From Thermoleophilaceae bacterium (lineage in GTDB: Bacteria > Actinomycetota > Thermoleophilia > Solirubrobacterales > JACPNS01): DNA of 17,523 bases. Below the pieces are notes generated by a model, which was given only the letters and a program-made list of their open reading frames with translations, was not told the origin of the DNA and ran no database searches. Below, in pieces: positions 1 through 7,012 of the stretch (position 1 is its first letter; each line of letters starts with the position of its first letter). The translations under genes and the position numbers were made by a program. The stretch spans positions 1 to 17,523 of the forward strand of contig JAEMRJ010000038.1 of the NCBI GenBank assembly GCA_016463365.1. The letters are read 5' to 3'.

Positions 1-295
1 TGAAGTAGTCGCCGAAGCTGAAGTTGCCGAGCATCTCGAACATCGTCAGGTGGCGCGCCGTCTTGCCGACCTCGTCCATGTCGGTCGTGCGGAAGCACTT
101 CTGGCAGCTGGTCAGGCGCGACCTCGGCGGGGTCTCCTGTCCGCGGAAGTAGGGCTTGAAGGGCTGCATTCCCGCAGTCGTGAGCAGCACCGAAGCGTCA
201 ACTTCGGCGGGAACGAGCGAAGCGGAGGGCATGCGAAGATGCCCCTCCTGCTCAAAGAACGACAGGTATGTCTCGCGGATCTCTTGGGAGTTCAT
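1..295 (-). CDS. alaS: alanyl-tRNA synthetase, N-terminal 98 residues (partial)
   Basis: The gene runs off the left edge, so only its first 98 codons are present. AlaRS is the cytoplasmic class II synthetase that charges tRNA(Ala). The visible start is the classic AlaRS opening: an [15 protein letters not shown] segment, then SASLVP, then [12 protein letters not shown], then the [11 protein letters not shown] stretch and [14 protein letters not shown]. These belong to the catalytic adenylation domain. The ATG at 293-295 is chosen because family members begin only a few residues before the xxIRxxFLxFF segment, exactly as here. It has no clear Shine-Dalgarno and lies inside the 3' end of the upstream mnmA gene with a 44-nt overlap, so translation is probably coupled to mnmA. 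Family identity is clear; only the downstream part (editing and C-Ala domains) cannot be judged. Confidence 0.95.
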   Translation of the reverse strand, partial: MNSQEIRETYLSFFEQEGHLRMPSASLVPAEVDASVLLTTAGMQPFKPYFRGQETPPRSRLTSCQKCFRTTDMDEVGKTARHLTMFEMLGNFSFGDYF

Positions 296-1766
296 CGGCG
301 GATAGTTTGACATCCCGGGCGATCGTTGCCCAGCCGACCACCGTGTCGCCACGCATCAGGCACGCGACCTGGCCGGGGGCCGCCCCGGCGACCGGATTCT
401 CGAGATCGACGCGCAGCTCGCGGTGCCGCCCGGCCGCTGCCGTTCCCACAACAATGCACGGTGTCGGAGAGTTCCGGTAGCGCAGCTTCACGCGGTCGAC
501 TTCGCTCGCGTCGCGCAGCAGCCGCACACCGATCAGCCGCACAGACGAAGTCTGAAGCTCATCGAGCGTGCCAACCGTGACGGCGTTGTCAGTGGGATCG
601 ACGTCCAACACGTAGAGCGGCTCAGGCGCAGCGAGGCCCAGCCCCTTGCGCTGACCCACCGTGAAGCGGTAGGCACCGCGATGTCGACCGAGTTCGCGTC
701 CGTGACGATCTCGGATCGGCCCCGGCTCATCGGCGCGGCCGGAATGGCGCTCGATGAACCCGTCCCGCCCGATCCCGGCGAGAAAACAGAGGTCCTGACT
801 CTCGGGCTTCTCGGCCACAGCCAGCCCTGCTGCACGGGCGCGGGCGCGCACTTCAGGCTTGGTGATCCGGCCGAGCGGAAACTCAAGGCGCTCGATCAGG
901 CGCGGTTCGACGGCCGCGAGCATGTAGGTCTGATCCTTGTTGTCGTCTGCCGCCGCCGCGAGCAGTGGTCCATGCTCGTCGCGCTCGATGCGGGCGTAGT
1001 GGCCGGTTGCCAGCGTCTGCGCGCCCAGCCGCTCGCGCAGCTCATCGAGGGCGTCAAAACGCACGTGGCCGTTGCAACCGACACACGGATTGGGAGTGAG
1101 CCCCTCACCGAAGGCTGCGAGATACGGATCCACCACGCCTCTGCGGAACGGATCGCGCAGGTCAACGGTGAAGTGGGGCGTGTCCAGCTCATGGGCCAGG
1201 CGCCGGGCCAGGGTCACGGCCTGTGGCGAGCAGCAGCTCGCTGTGCCGTCGGTTGCGGGATCGTCCCAGAGCTGCAGCGTCACGCCAACGCACTCTGCGC
1301 CCGATTCCTTGAGCAGCTGAGCCGCTACGGCGCTGTCGACCCCGCCGCTGAGCGCGACCAGTTTGCGGTTGGGTGCGGAAGCCAGCAGGCTTGTTTCAGC
1401 ATGCGCGACCAACGCTCCCAGCGCGCGGTGCAGGGCCTCCTCTGCCAGCAAGGCGACGTGCGCCCGTTCGGCCGAGAGCCCGCCGAGCTCAGAGTCGATT
1501 TCTGCGCGCCCGATCCGAGCGGCATCAAGCAGGCCGACGCCGTGGACGAGTTCGACCACAGCGCTTCCTGCGCCGGTCAGCGCGGCGCAACCGTCAGCCT
1601 CAAAGCCGATCGCAGAGATTTTCTGGTCGTTGCAGACAAGCCCGATCGTCAGCATGTCGCCGCAGGCCGACCCTCCGGCGGCGCCGAGCGTGGCCTGCGT
1701 CGGCAGCGCTTCGCTGCCGCGAGGTGAGGACACGTGGTCCTCGAATGGTGAAAATGGATCGATCAT
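252..1766 (-). CDS. mnmA: IscU-like scaffold domain fused to tRNA 2-thiouridylase MnmA
   Basis: The product is 504 residues, against roughly 360-380 for ordinary MnmA. Residues about 1-123 are an IscU-type scaffold domain: GSACGD (C35, D37), DGC (C60) and [12 protein letters not shown] (H103). This matches E. coli IscU in cysteine spacing and in the histidine before the third cysteine, but the third cysteine itself is Val104. The LPPVK chaperone-binding motif is also missing. Residues about 134-480 are MnmA, which makes the s2U34 modification of tRNA(Lys/Glu/Gln): PP-loop SGGVDS at 140-145, CCS at 178-180, TPNPCVGCN at 224-232 with the catalytic Cys at 231, GHYARI, KDQTYML, and SQDLCF with the second catalytic Cys at 327. 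The ATG is 43 nt after the thioredoxin-like gene, with only a weak Shine-Dalgarno. The C-terminus runs about 20 residues past the usual MnmA end and overlaps alaS. MnmA identity is near certain; the scaffold's function is inferred. Confidence 0.93.
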   Translation of the reverse strand: MIDPFSPFEDHVSSPRGSEALPTQATLGAAGGSACGDMLTIGLVCNDQKISAIGFEADGCAALTGAGSAVVELVHGVGLLDAARIGRAEIDSELGGLSAERAHVALLAEEALHRALGALVAHAETSLLASAPNRKLVALSGGVDSAVAAQLLKESGAECVGVTLQLWDDPATDGTASCCSPQAVTLARRLAHELDTPHFTVDLRDPFRRGVVDPYLAAFGEGLTPNPCVGCNGHVRFDALDELRERLGAQTLATGHYARIERDEHGPLLAAAADDNKDQTYMLAAVEPRLIERLEFPLGRITKPEVRARARAAGLAVAEKPESQDLCFLAGIGRDGFIERHSGRADEPGPIRDRHGRELGRHRGAYRFTVGQRKGLGLAAPEPLYVLDVDPTDNAVTVGTLDELQTSSVRLIGVRLLRDASEVDRVKLRYRNSPTPCIVVGTAAAGRHRELRVDLENPVAGAAPGQVACLMRGDTVVGWATIARDVKLSADELPRDPRDIPVVL

Positions 1767-1809
1767 CGCTCTGTTGCGAGAGTAATGATCGCCGGCTGGC
1801 CGAGGGCGG

Positions 1810-2391
1810 CTACTGCGTGTCGGTCAGGCGTTCGACGCGAGAATTCAGCGCTGCGCCGTCGATGTAGCCCTGCCAGGTGTCGGCTTTGTCGCCGTAGAGC
1901 ATGATGATGCCGGGGGTCTGCGTGATGTCGGCAGCCTTGGCGACGCCGTCGTAGCGTGATCTGTTTGCGACCGGCTCACGGATCACGACCATGCTGTTGC
2001 CCTGCTTGTCCTTGACCTCGTTCACAGCCTGGTTCACGTGCTGGTCATCCTGACCCTCGGACTCCCAGAAGAAGATCATCACGACCTTGCCGTCATTGAG
2101 CGGCTCGTAGACGGTCAGCGGAATTCCTTTTTCTTCTGCGGCGGCCACGAGTGCGGCGCGCGCTTCCTTGGCCTCCTGCTCGCGGACTTCAGCTGCCGAC
2201 ATCGTCGGACCACTCGCGCCGGTTCCGCCGGTCGGTGCGCCGGTCGCCCCGGTTGCAGCGGTCTGCAGCGAAGTCGGTGGTGGCGGCGCAACATCGCTGC
2301 CCGAGCTGGACTTGAAGAAGAGAAAACCGCCCACGAGAATCGCGCCGACAAGGGCGATCAGAACTGGGCGTGAAAGCTGAATATCGGGCAT
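1810..2391 (-). CDS. membrane-anchored thioredoxin-fold-like protein without CxxC
   Basis: The product has 193 residues. After a short N-terminus there is one hydrophobic segment (about residues 9-26) that should act as an uncleaved anchor. A low-complexity Pro/Ala/Thr/Gly linker follows (about 34-62), then an Ala/Glu-rich helix. The C-terminal part (about 88-190) looks like a thioredoxin fold: a VVMIFFWES strand where thioredoxins carry WCxxC, and TPGIIMLYGD at 159-168 resembling the cis-proline loop and following strand. The redox motif is absent (WESEGQDD at 109-116) and the protein has no cysteine at all, so it cannot be a disulfide oxidoreductase. It is more likely a binding or scaffolding domain outside the membrane. 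It sits 84 nt after the 92-residue gene and 43 nt before mnmA on the same strand. Start: ATG at 2389-2391, no strong Shine-Dalgarno. The fold assignment comes from pattern reading only. Confidence 0.72.
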   Translation of the reverse strand: MPDIQLSRPVLIALVGAILVGGFLFFKSSSGSDVAPPPPTSLQTAATGATGAPTGGTGASGPTMSAAEVREQEAKEARAALVAAAEEKGIPLTVYEPLNDGKVVMIFFWESEGQDDQHVNQAVNEVKDKQGNSMVVIREPVANRSRYDGVAKAADITQTPGIIMLYGDKADTWQGYIDGAALNSRVERLTDTQ

Positions 2392-2475
2392 GAGCTGCTT
2401 TGACTACTTTCGGACGAAGGCGGAGACTTCAATGGCGGATCGACAGAATCGACCTCGGCCTTTAGGTCCTGCAGC

Positions 2476-2754
2476 TCAGTCGTCCGCGAATTCGATCAGG
2501 TCGCGCGCGGCCCACTGGTCCTCGTCGGGGTGGGTCCGGAGCGCGATGTCGCCCCCGCCCCACTGGTCGAGCGGCCAGTCAGAGGTGATCTCGGCGGCAA
2601 ATCCCGACTCGCGCAGCTGCTGGCAGAAGGCCATTGCGACGTCGAGCGTCTCGTAGTCGCCGATGATCGGCCAGTCGTCGTAGGCGGCGTCGCCCACGCG
2701 CAGCGTGATTTTGCCGCTGCTGGGCAACTTCCGGCGCCTGAACAGCGCGGCCAT
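2476..2754 (-). CDS. conserved-looking small protein of unknown function downstream of aspS
   Basis: The 92-residue product is not recognised with certainty. Its ATG lies only 2 nt after the aspS stop, which indicates translational coupling and supports it being a real gene. It starts basic (FRRRK) and ends very acidic (EFADD). Predicted elements are a strand (KITLRV), a helix (ETLDVAMAFCQQLRESG), a strand (AAEITSDW), a strand (GDIALRTHP) and a helix (DQWAARDLIEF). This alpha-beta-beta-alpha order, with a helix followed by 'ESGFAAEI', is reminiscent of the DUF2007 'putative signal transducing protein' family, but that is a weak resemblance. There is no signal peptide or membrane segment, so it is probably cytoplasmic. 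Its position suggests a role linked to translation or simple co-expression. Confidence 0.7.
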   Translation of the reverse strand: MAALFRRRKLPSSGKITLRVGDAAYDDWPIIGDYETLDVAMAFCQQLRESGFAAEITSDWPLDQWGGGDIALRTHPDEDQWAARDLIEFADD

Positions 2755-2756
2755 GC

Positions 2757-4553
2757 CTACTCGGGCTTCGGAGCAGTTGAAACGATGTGCAGATCGCGGA
2801 TCTGCTGCTCGTCCACTCCGGCCGGGGCGCCGGTCAGCGGATCGGCGCCGGTTGCGCTCTTCGGGAAGGCAATCGCGTCGCGGATCGAATCGGAGCCCGC
2901 CAGCAGGGCGACCAGACGGTCAAGTCCGATCGCAAGGCCACCGTGCGGGGGCGCTCCGTACTTCAATGCTTCAAGCAGGAAGCCGAAGCGTTCCTCGGCC
3001 TCTGCGCGGTCGATCCCGATGATGTCGAGGATCTTCTCCTGGACCTCAACGGTGTTGATACGGATCGATCCGCCGCCGATCTCCCAGCCGTCCATCACGA
3101 TGTCGTAGGCGCGCGAGCCGAGGTTTGCCGGGTCGTCGAGGTCGCCGTCCGGCGCCGTGAACGGGTGATGCAGCGGCGTCCACGCCTGCGCGTTGTCGTC
3201 GAATTCGAGCATCGGGAACTTCGTGATCCAGACCAGACGGTGCTGGCCGAACGGGATCAGGTCGAAGTCGCGGGCCAGTCGCTCGCGCAGCGCACCGAGC
3301 GCGCCGGCGGCGGTGTTCTTCTTGGCATCGGCCACTGCGAGGATCACGTCGCCGACTTCAGCGCCCATCGCCTCGGTTGCGGCCCTGATCTCTTCGGGCG
3401 AGAGGAACTTGGCGATCGGCGAGCGCCAACCGCCGTCTTCCTCGACGAAGGCCCATACGAGTCCGCCGGCGCCGTGGCCCTTGACGAACTCGGTCAGCTC
3501 ATCAAGGACGGCGCGTGAGAGCTCGCGCTTGCCGGCGTTGATGGCGCGCACCGTGCCCCCGCCGGTGAGCACGGAGTTGAAGACTTTGAACTCGCTGGAA
3601 GCGAAGACTTCGTCGAGGTTCTGGATCTCGAGGCCGTAGCGAAGGTCGGGCGCGTCCTTGCCGAAGCGACCCATTGCTTCGTCGTAACACATGCGCTGAA
3701 ACGGAGCCTCGACGGCGATGCCGGCCTCGGCGAGCACTTCAGTCAGTACCGCCTCGGTGATCGCGATGACGTCCTCTTCCTCGACGAATGACATCTCGAG
3801 GTCGAGCTGGGTGAATTCGGGCTGACGGTCGGCGCGCAGGTCTTCGTCGCGGAAACAGCGGGCGATCTGGAAGTAGCGCTCGAGGCCGCCAACCATCAGC
3901 AGCTGCTTGTAGAGCTGCGGGGACTGCGGCAGCGCATACCAACCACCGGGCTTGACGCGACTCGGCACCAGATAGTCGCGGGCACCTTCGGGCGTCGGGC
4001 GCGTGAGGTTGGGCGTCTCGACTTCAAGGAAGTCGTGCTCGTCGAGCACGCGGCGGATCGTCTGCGTCACGCGGTGGCGCAGCTTCAGGTTTGGAGTGAT
4101 CGTGCCGCGGCGAAGGTCGAGATAGCGGTACTTCAGGCGCAGCGACTCGTCGACGTGGCTGTCTTCGTCGACCTGGAACGGCGGGGTTTCTGCCCGGGCG
4201 AGGATCTCGATCTCGGTTGCCTGAAGCTCGAGGTGGCCGGTCGGCAGCGCTGGGTTGACGACGGCCTCGTCGCGCTTGATGAGCTTGCCCTTGACGGAGA
4301 TGACGTCCTCTGAGCGCAGCGTGCCGGCGGCTTCGTGGGCCGCTGCTGCTGTGTCGGGGTGAAATACGATCTGGATGATTCCGCTGCGGTCGCGCAGGTC
4401 GATGAAGACCAGGCCGCCGTGGTCGCGGCGACGATGCGCCCAGCCGCTGACCTGAATCTCTTTGCCCATCGGCTGCTCGATGGCGCCGGTGGCCCAGGTG
4501 TCGCGGTAGGCGTTCTTGCGCGGAACGCCGAGGGCTTCGTGGCGGTCGTTCAT
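2757..4553 (-). CDS. aspS: aspartyl-tRNA synthetase, non-discriminating type signature
   Basis: The 598-residue product is a full-length bacterial AspRS. An OB-fold anticodon-binding domain (about 25-125, GWAHRRRDHGGLVFIDLRD) is followed by the class II catalytic core: YRYLDLRR at 143-150, TPEGARDYLVPSR at 187-199, LPQSPQLYKQLLM, motif 2 FRDEDLRADRQPEFTQLD at 234-251, the bacterial GAD insertion, and motif 3 GLAIGLDRLVALLAG from residue 539. In the anticodon-recognition loop residue 45 is His (RRDHGG). This is the residue linked in bacterial AspRS to relaxed discrimination of tRNA(Asn); discriminating enzymes such as that of E. coli have Leu. The enzyme therefore probably makes both Asp-tRNA(Asp) and Asp-tRNA(Asn), the latter for GatCAB. 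Its ATG overlaps the hisS stop by 4 nt (ATGA) and is preceded by an AGGGA Shine-Dalgarno 7 nt upstream. Confidence 0.97.
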   Translation of the reverse strand: MNDRHEALGVPRKNAYRDTWATGAIEQPMGKEIQVSGWAHRRRDHGGLVFIDLRDRSGIIQIVFHPDTAAAAHEAAGTLRSEDVISVKGKLIKRDEAVVNPALPTGHLELQATEIEILARAETPPFQVDEDSHVDESLRLKYRYLDLRRGTITPNLKLRHRVTQTIRRVLDEHDFLEVETPNLTRPTPEGARDYLVPSRVKPGGWYALPQSPQLYKQLLMVGGLERYFQIARCFRDEDLRADRQPEFTQLDLEMSFVEEEDVIAITEAVLTEVLAEAGIAVEAPFQRMCYDEAMGRFGKDAPDLRYGLEIQNLDEVFASSEFKVFNSVLTGGGTVRAINAGKRELSRAVLDELTEFVKGHGAGGLVWAFVEEDGGWRSPIAKFLSPEEIRAATEAMGAEVGDVILAVADAKKNTAAGALGALRERLARDFDLIPFGQHRLVWITKFPMLEFDDNAQAWTPLHHPFTAPDGDLDDPANLGSRAYDIVMDGWEIGGGSIRINTVEVQEKILDIIGIDRAEAEERFGFLLEALKYGAPPHGGLAIGLDRLVALLAGSDSIRDAIAFPKSATGADPLTGAPAGVDEQQIRDLHIVSTAPKPE

Positions 4554-5836
4554 GTCTGTATCCCTGCCAGCACGCGCTCTGCGATGCGGTCGTGGTAGTC
4601 GCCTGCTGTCAGTCCGTCCAATTCGATCTGCTCCCCGGTGTCCATGTTCTTCACGGCCGCATCGTATTGACCGCGCTCGCCGCCGAAGATGACGAGAGAT
4701 TTTGCGCCCACGCGCGCGGCGGCTTTGAGCTGACCCTTCATCGATCGTCCGGCGAGTTCGATCTGCGCCGGAAGGTCGTGGTCATCGCGCAGCTTCAGCA
4801 GGAGCGCGAAGGCTGCGGCGCGATCCGCGCCTGCGTCCAGGGCGATGTACGCCGCCGGGTTTGCGGGCTGCGGGGCCTCGGCTTCAGCCGCTGCGAGGAT
4901 GCGCTCGATCCCGGCGGCCCATCCGATTCCCGGGGTCGCCGGACCACCAAGCATCTCGACCAGGCCGTCGTAGCGACCGCCCCCGCCCACGCCCGACTGC
5001 GCGCCGAGCTTGTCGGAGGTGAATTCAAAGAGCGTGCGCGTGTAGTAGTCAAGACCGCGTACAAGCGTCGTGTCGACTTCATGCGCGACGCCGGCGGCGT
5101 CGAGCAGCGCCAACACCTCATCGAAGTGAGCGCGGTCTTCCGCGGAGATGCTCTCGAGCAGGCGCGGCGCATCGGCCATCACGGCTTGCGTGCCCTCGTG
5201 TTTGGCGTCGAACGCCCGCAGCGGGTTCAGGTCGATCCGCGCGGCGACGTCTTCTGAAAGCTTGCCCTCGTTTGCACGGAGGTAGGTCTTCAAAGCCTCG
5301 GAGTACGCGGCGCGCTCTGGCCCCGAGCCGAGCGTGCCGATGCGCAGGCGCGCGCTGGTGACCCCGGCACGCTCGAGCAGCCGCGCCGCGAGCACGATCG
5401 ATTCTGCGTCGAGCACCGGGTCGTCGCTGCCAAGGGCCTCGGCGCCGATCTGGAAGAACTGGCGGAAACGACCGGCCTGCGGCGCCTCCTGCCGGAAGAA
5501 TGGTCCTTCGTACCAGAACTTCACCGGCTGGGGCAGTTTGTGCATGCCGTGCTCGACATACGCGCGGCAGACCGGCGCGGTGCCTTCGGGGCGCAACGTG
5601 ATCGAGCGATCGCCCTGGTCGGTGAACGTGTACATCTCTTTGCTGACGATGTCGGTCGACTCGCCGACGCCGCGGGCAAACAGCGCGGTGTCTTCGAAGA
5701 CCGGGGTGTCGATCCGCCCGTAACCGGACTGGGCAAAGAGCGGCGAGGCGATCTGATCGATCAGCCTCTCGCGCAGCGCAGCGGAATCTGGCAACACGTC
5801 GAAGGTCCCGCGCGGGGCCTGGAGTTTCTCGGCCAC
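4550..5836 (-). CDS. hisS: histidyl-tRNA synthetase
   Basis: This 428-residue class II synthetase charges tRNA(His) in the cytoplasm; the length is normal. Visible signatures are APRGTFDVLP at 7-16, LRPEGT at 81-86, motif 2 FWYEGPFFRQEAPQAG at 107-122 followed by RFRQFFQIGAE, the histidine-specific LVRGLDYYTRT at 258-268, GGGGRYDGL at 284-292 and motif 3 GIGWAAGIERI at 303-313. An anticodon-binding domain occupies about 325-420. The start is GTG at 5834-5836, since family members begin just before the APRGTxD segment. It lies 5 nt after the metallo-hydrolase stop and overlaps aspS by 4 nt, so hydrolase, hisS and aspS are one transcript. Pairing of this hydrolase with hisS and aspS is a known actinobacterial arrangement. 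Confidence 0.97.
   Translation of the reverse strand: MAEKLQAPRGTFDVLPDSAALRERLIDQIASPLFAQSGYGRIDTPVFEDTALFARGVGESTDIVSKEMYTFTDQGDRSITLRPEGTAPVCRAYVEHGMHKLPQPVKFWYEGPFFRQEAPQAGRFRQFFQIGAEALGSDDPVLDAESIVLAARLLERAGVTSARLRIGTLGSGPERAAYSEALKTYLRANEGKLSEDVAARIDLNPLRAFDAKHEGTQAVMADAPRLLESISAEDRAHFDEVLALLDAAGVAHEVDTTLVRGLDYYTRTLFEFTSDKLGAQSGVGGGGRYDGLVEMLGGPATPGIGWAAGIERILAAAEAEAPQPANPAAYIALDAGADRAAAFALLLKLRDDHDLPAQIELAGRSMKGQLKAAARVGAKSLVIFGGERGQYDAAVKNMDTGEQIELDGLTAGDYHDRIAERVLAGIQT
4561..4565 (-). promoter_or_regulatory. Shine-Dalgarno of aspS inside the hisS 3' end
   Basis: The minus strand reads AGGGA, then 7 nt, then the aspS ATG. It is one of the few well-spaced ribosome sites in this operon. 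It supports the ATG at 4551-4553 and independent re-initiation on aspS at the ATGA overlap. Confidence 0.6.
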
Positions 5837-5841
5837 AGCGT

Positions 5842-6486
5842 TCAGCCCTGGACTGCGCCGGTGATGAACGGGTTGCTTGCGGCCTCGGCCTCGAGCGTGG
5901 TCACGCCCATGTGACCGGGGAAGACTGCAGTTCCGGGCGGGAGCTTGTCCATCAGCATTGCGATGGAGTCAAGCAGCGTCTGGTGGTCGCCGCCGGGCAG
6001 GTCTGTGCGACCGATCGAGCCCTGGAAGAGCACGTCGCCGGAAAACAGCGCGAGCTGGTCGCGGACCGAGTAGCTGACGTGGCCGGGCGAGTGGCCGGGC
6101 GTGAAGAAGACGTCGATGTCAAAGCCTGCGAGCTCGAGGTGCTCGCCGCCCTTGACGGTGTGCTCGGCCTCGTAGCTCTCGAACGGGCCGACTCCGGGGA
6201 AGCTCATGTACTTGTTGATGTCGGCGAGGATGTGGCGCTCGAGCTCGGGGACCCAGACCTCGACGCCGAGTTCGTCGACCATCGGCTTGACGGCCCCGAC
6301 GTGATCAAAGTGGGTGTGCGTGAGCAGGATCGCCTTGACATCGGCGCCGGTTTCTTGGATCGCCTGCGAGATGTTGTCGGGATCGTCGCCGGGATCGATC
6401 AGTAGCGCGGCGTTCTCGGCCTCGTCGTTGATGACGAGAAAAGTGTTCTCGGCGACCGGCCCGACAGTGAGGTAGGCGACCTTCAC
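5842..6486 (-). CDS. metallo-beta-lactamase-fold hydrolase (glyoxalase II-like)
   Basis: The 214-residue soluble protein carries the complete binuclear metal site of the family: THTHFDH at 56-62, the second-shell His in TPGHSPGH (H132), Asp151 in SGDVLFQGSIGRTDLPGGD, and His192 in FPGHMG. This set matches the short glyoxalase II-like or YcbL-type subgroup, which hydrolyses thioesters such as S-lactoylglutathione or analogues built on other thiols; the true substrate cannot be read from sequence. The C-terminal glutathione-binding domain of classical GloB is absent. The GTG start at 6484-6486 is followed at once by the KVAYLTVGPVAENTFLV strand typical of the N-terminus. It sits 9 nt after the membrane-protein gene and 5 nt before hisS. 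Linkage of this hydrolase to hisS is widespread in actinobacteria, but its reason is unknown. Confidence 0.92.
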   Translation of the reverse strand: MKVAYLTVGPVAENTFLVINDEAENAALLIDPGDDPDNISQAIQETGADVKAILLTHTHFDHVGAVKPMVDELGVEVWVPELERHILADINKYMSFPGVGPFESYEAEHTVKGGEHLELAGFDIDVFFTPGHSPGHVSYSVRDQLALFSGDVLFQGSIGRTDLPGGDHQTLLDSIAMLMDKLPPGTAVFPGHMGVTTLEAEAASNPFITGAVQG

Positions 6487-6495
6487 GGAGCGGCG

Positions 6496-6882
6496 CTACT
6501 TCGCTTTTTCGTCTGCGGCCGCAGCGGCGGCTTCTGCGTCCTTGCGTTGGCGGCGTTCGTAGAGAAACCGGTCTGTGTAGTAGCCCATCGGCACGTAGAG
6601 GCCAAACATCACGATCGCCACGAAGATGGCGCCCAGCGGCGCCTGCTGCATGAAAAGCAGGACGACCAGGAAGACGGCCGCCGCAACGCCGGCACGGATG
6701 AATGCGCCGCGCCAGGTGGGCTCACGGGTAGCACGCTCAACCCTGCTGCGCTGGGAGCGCTGGGCTGCCTGCTGGCGGGCCTGGGCGCGCGAGGTGGGAC
6801 GGCTGGTGCGCCCGCGGGACTCGATCGTTCCGGCCTGGGTGCCGCGGTGCTTGGTCTGTCGCTTCTTTTTTGTCTGTGCCAC
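6496..6882 (-). CDS. small two-helix membrane protein with a long basic N-terminus
   Basis: The 128-residue product is of unknown function. Residues 1-58 are very rich in Lys, Arg, Gln and Thr (MAQTKKKRQTKHRGTQ at the start, then an ESRGRTSRP segment), should be disordered and cytoplasmic, and could bind nucleic acid or phospholipid. Two transmembrane helices follow at about 61-78 and 83-101, joined by a tight QQAPLG turn. A cytoplasmic basic then Ala/Glu-rich tail (YERRQRKDAEAAAAAADEK) completes the protein. By the positive-inside rule both termini are cytoplasmic. The start is GTG at 6880-6882; no Shine-Dalgarno is seen, and a TAAGCT element about 8 nt upstream could drive a leaderless message. 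It would be the first gene of the hisS-aspS-mnmA-alaS run. Confidence 0.8.
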   Translation of the reverse strand: MAQTKKKRQTKHRGTQAGTIESRGRTSRPTSRAQARQQAAQRSQRSRVERATREPTWRGAFIRAGVAAAVFLVVLLFMQQAPLGAIFVAIVMFGLYVPMGYYTDRFLYERRQRKDAEAAAAAADEKAK

Positions 6883-6959
6883 GGGTGGTCAGCTTAGTTG
6901 AGTGATTTGGCGCGCTCGCGCGCTCTGGCGCGAACCCGTACCCAAGCCGGTTGTTGCCA

Positions 6960-6998
6960 CAACATACGTCTTGCCGAGGGTCGGCAGGACGTATGTTG
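6960..6998. repeat. 18-bp near-perfect inverted repeat with a GGG centre
   Basis: The left arm (6960-6977, CAACATACGTCTTGCCGA) and right arm (6981-6998) match as reverse complements at 17 of 18 positions; the mismatch forms a G-U pair in one RNA strand. The loop is only 3 nt. It lies 14 nt past the formimidoyltransferase stop and about 80 nt upstream of the membrane-protein start. There is no T-tract on either side, so it is not a textbook intrinsic terminator. It could be a Rho-independent variant, an mRNA-end stabiliser, a protein-binding palindrome or one copy of a dispersed repeat. Its A/T content is higher than in the surrounding DNA. Confidence 0.8.
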
Positions 6999-7012
6999 AA
7001 GCAGAAATCCGC

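Noticed and set aside
423..1727. 434-codon plus-strand open frame opposite mnmA
   Set aside because: Antisense shadow in GC-rich DNA; the minus strand has an unmistakable IscU-MnmA protein and this frame shows no domain.
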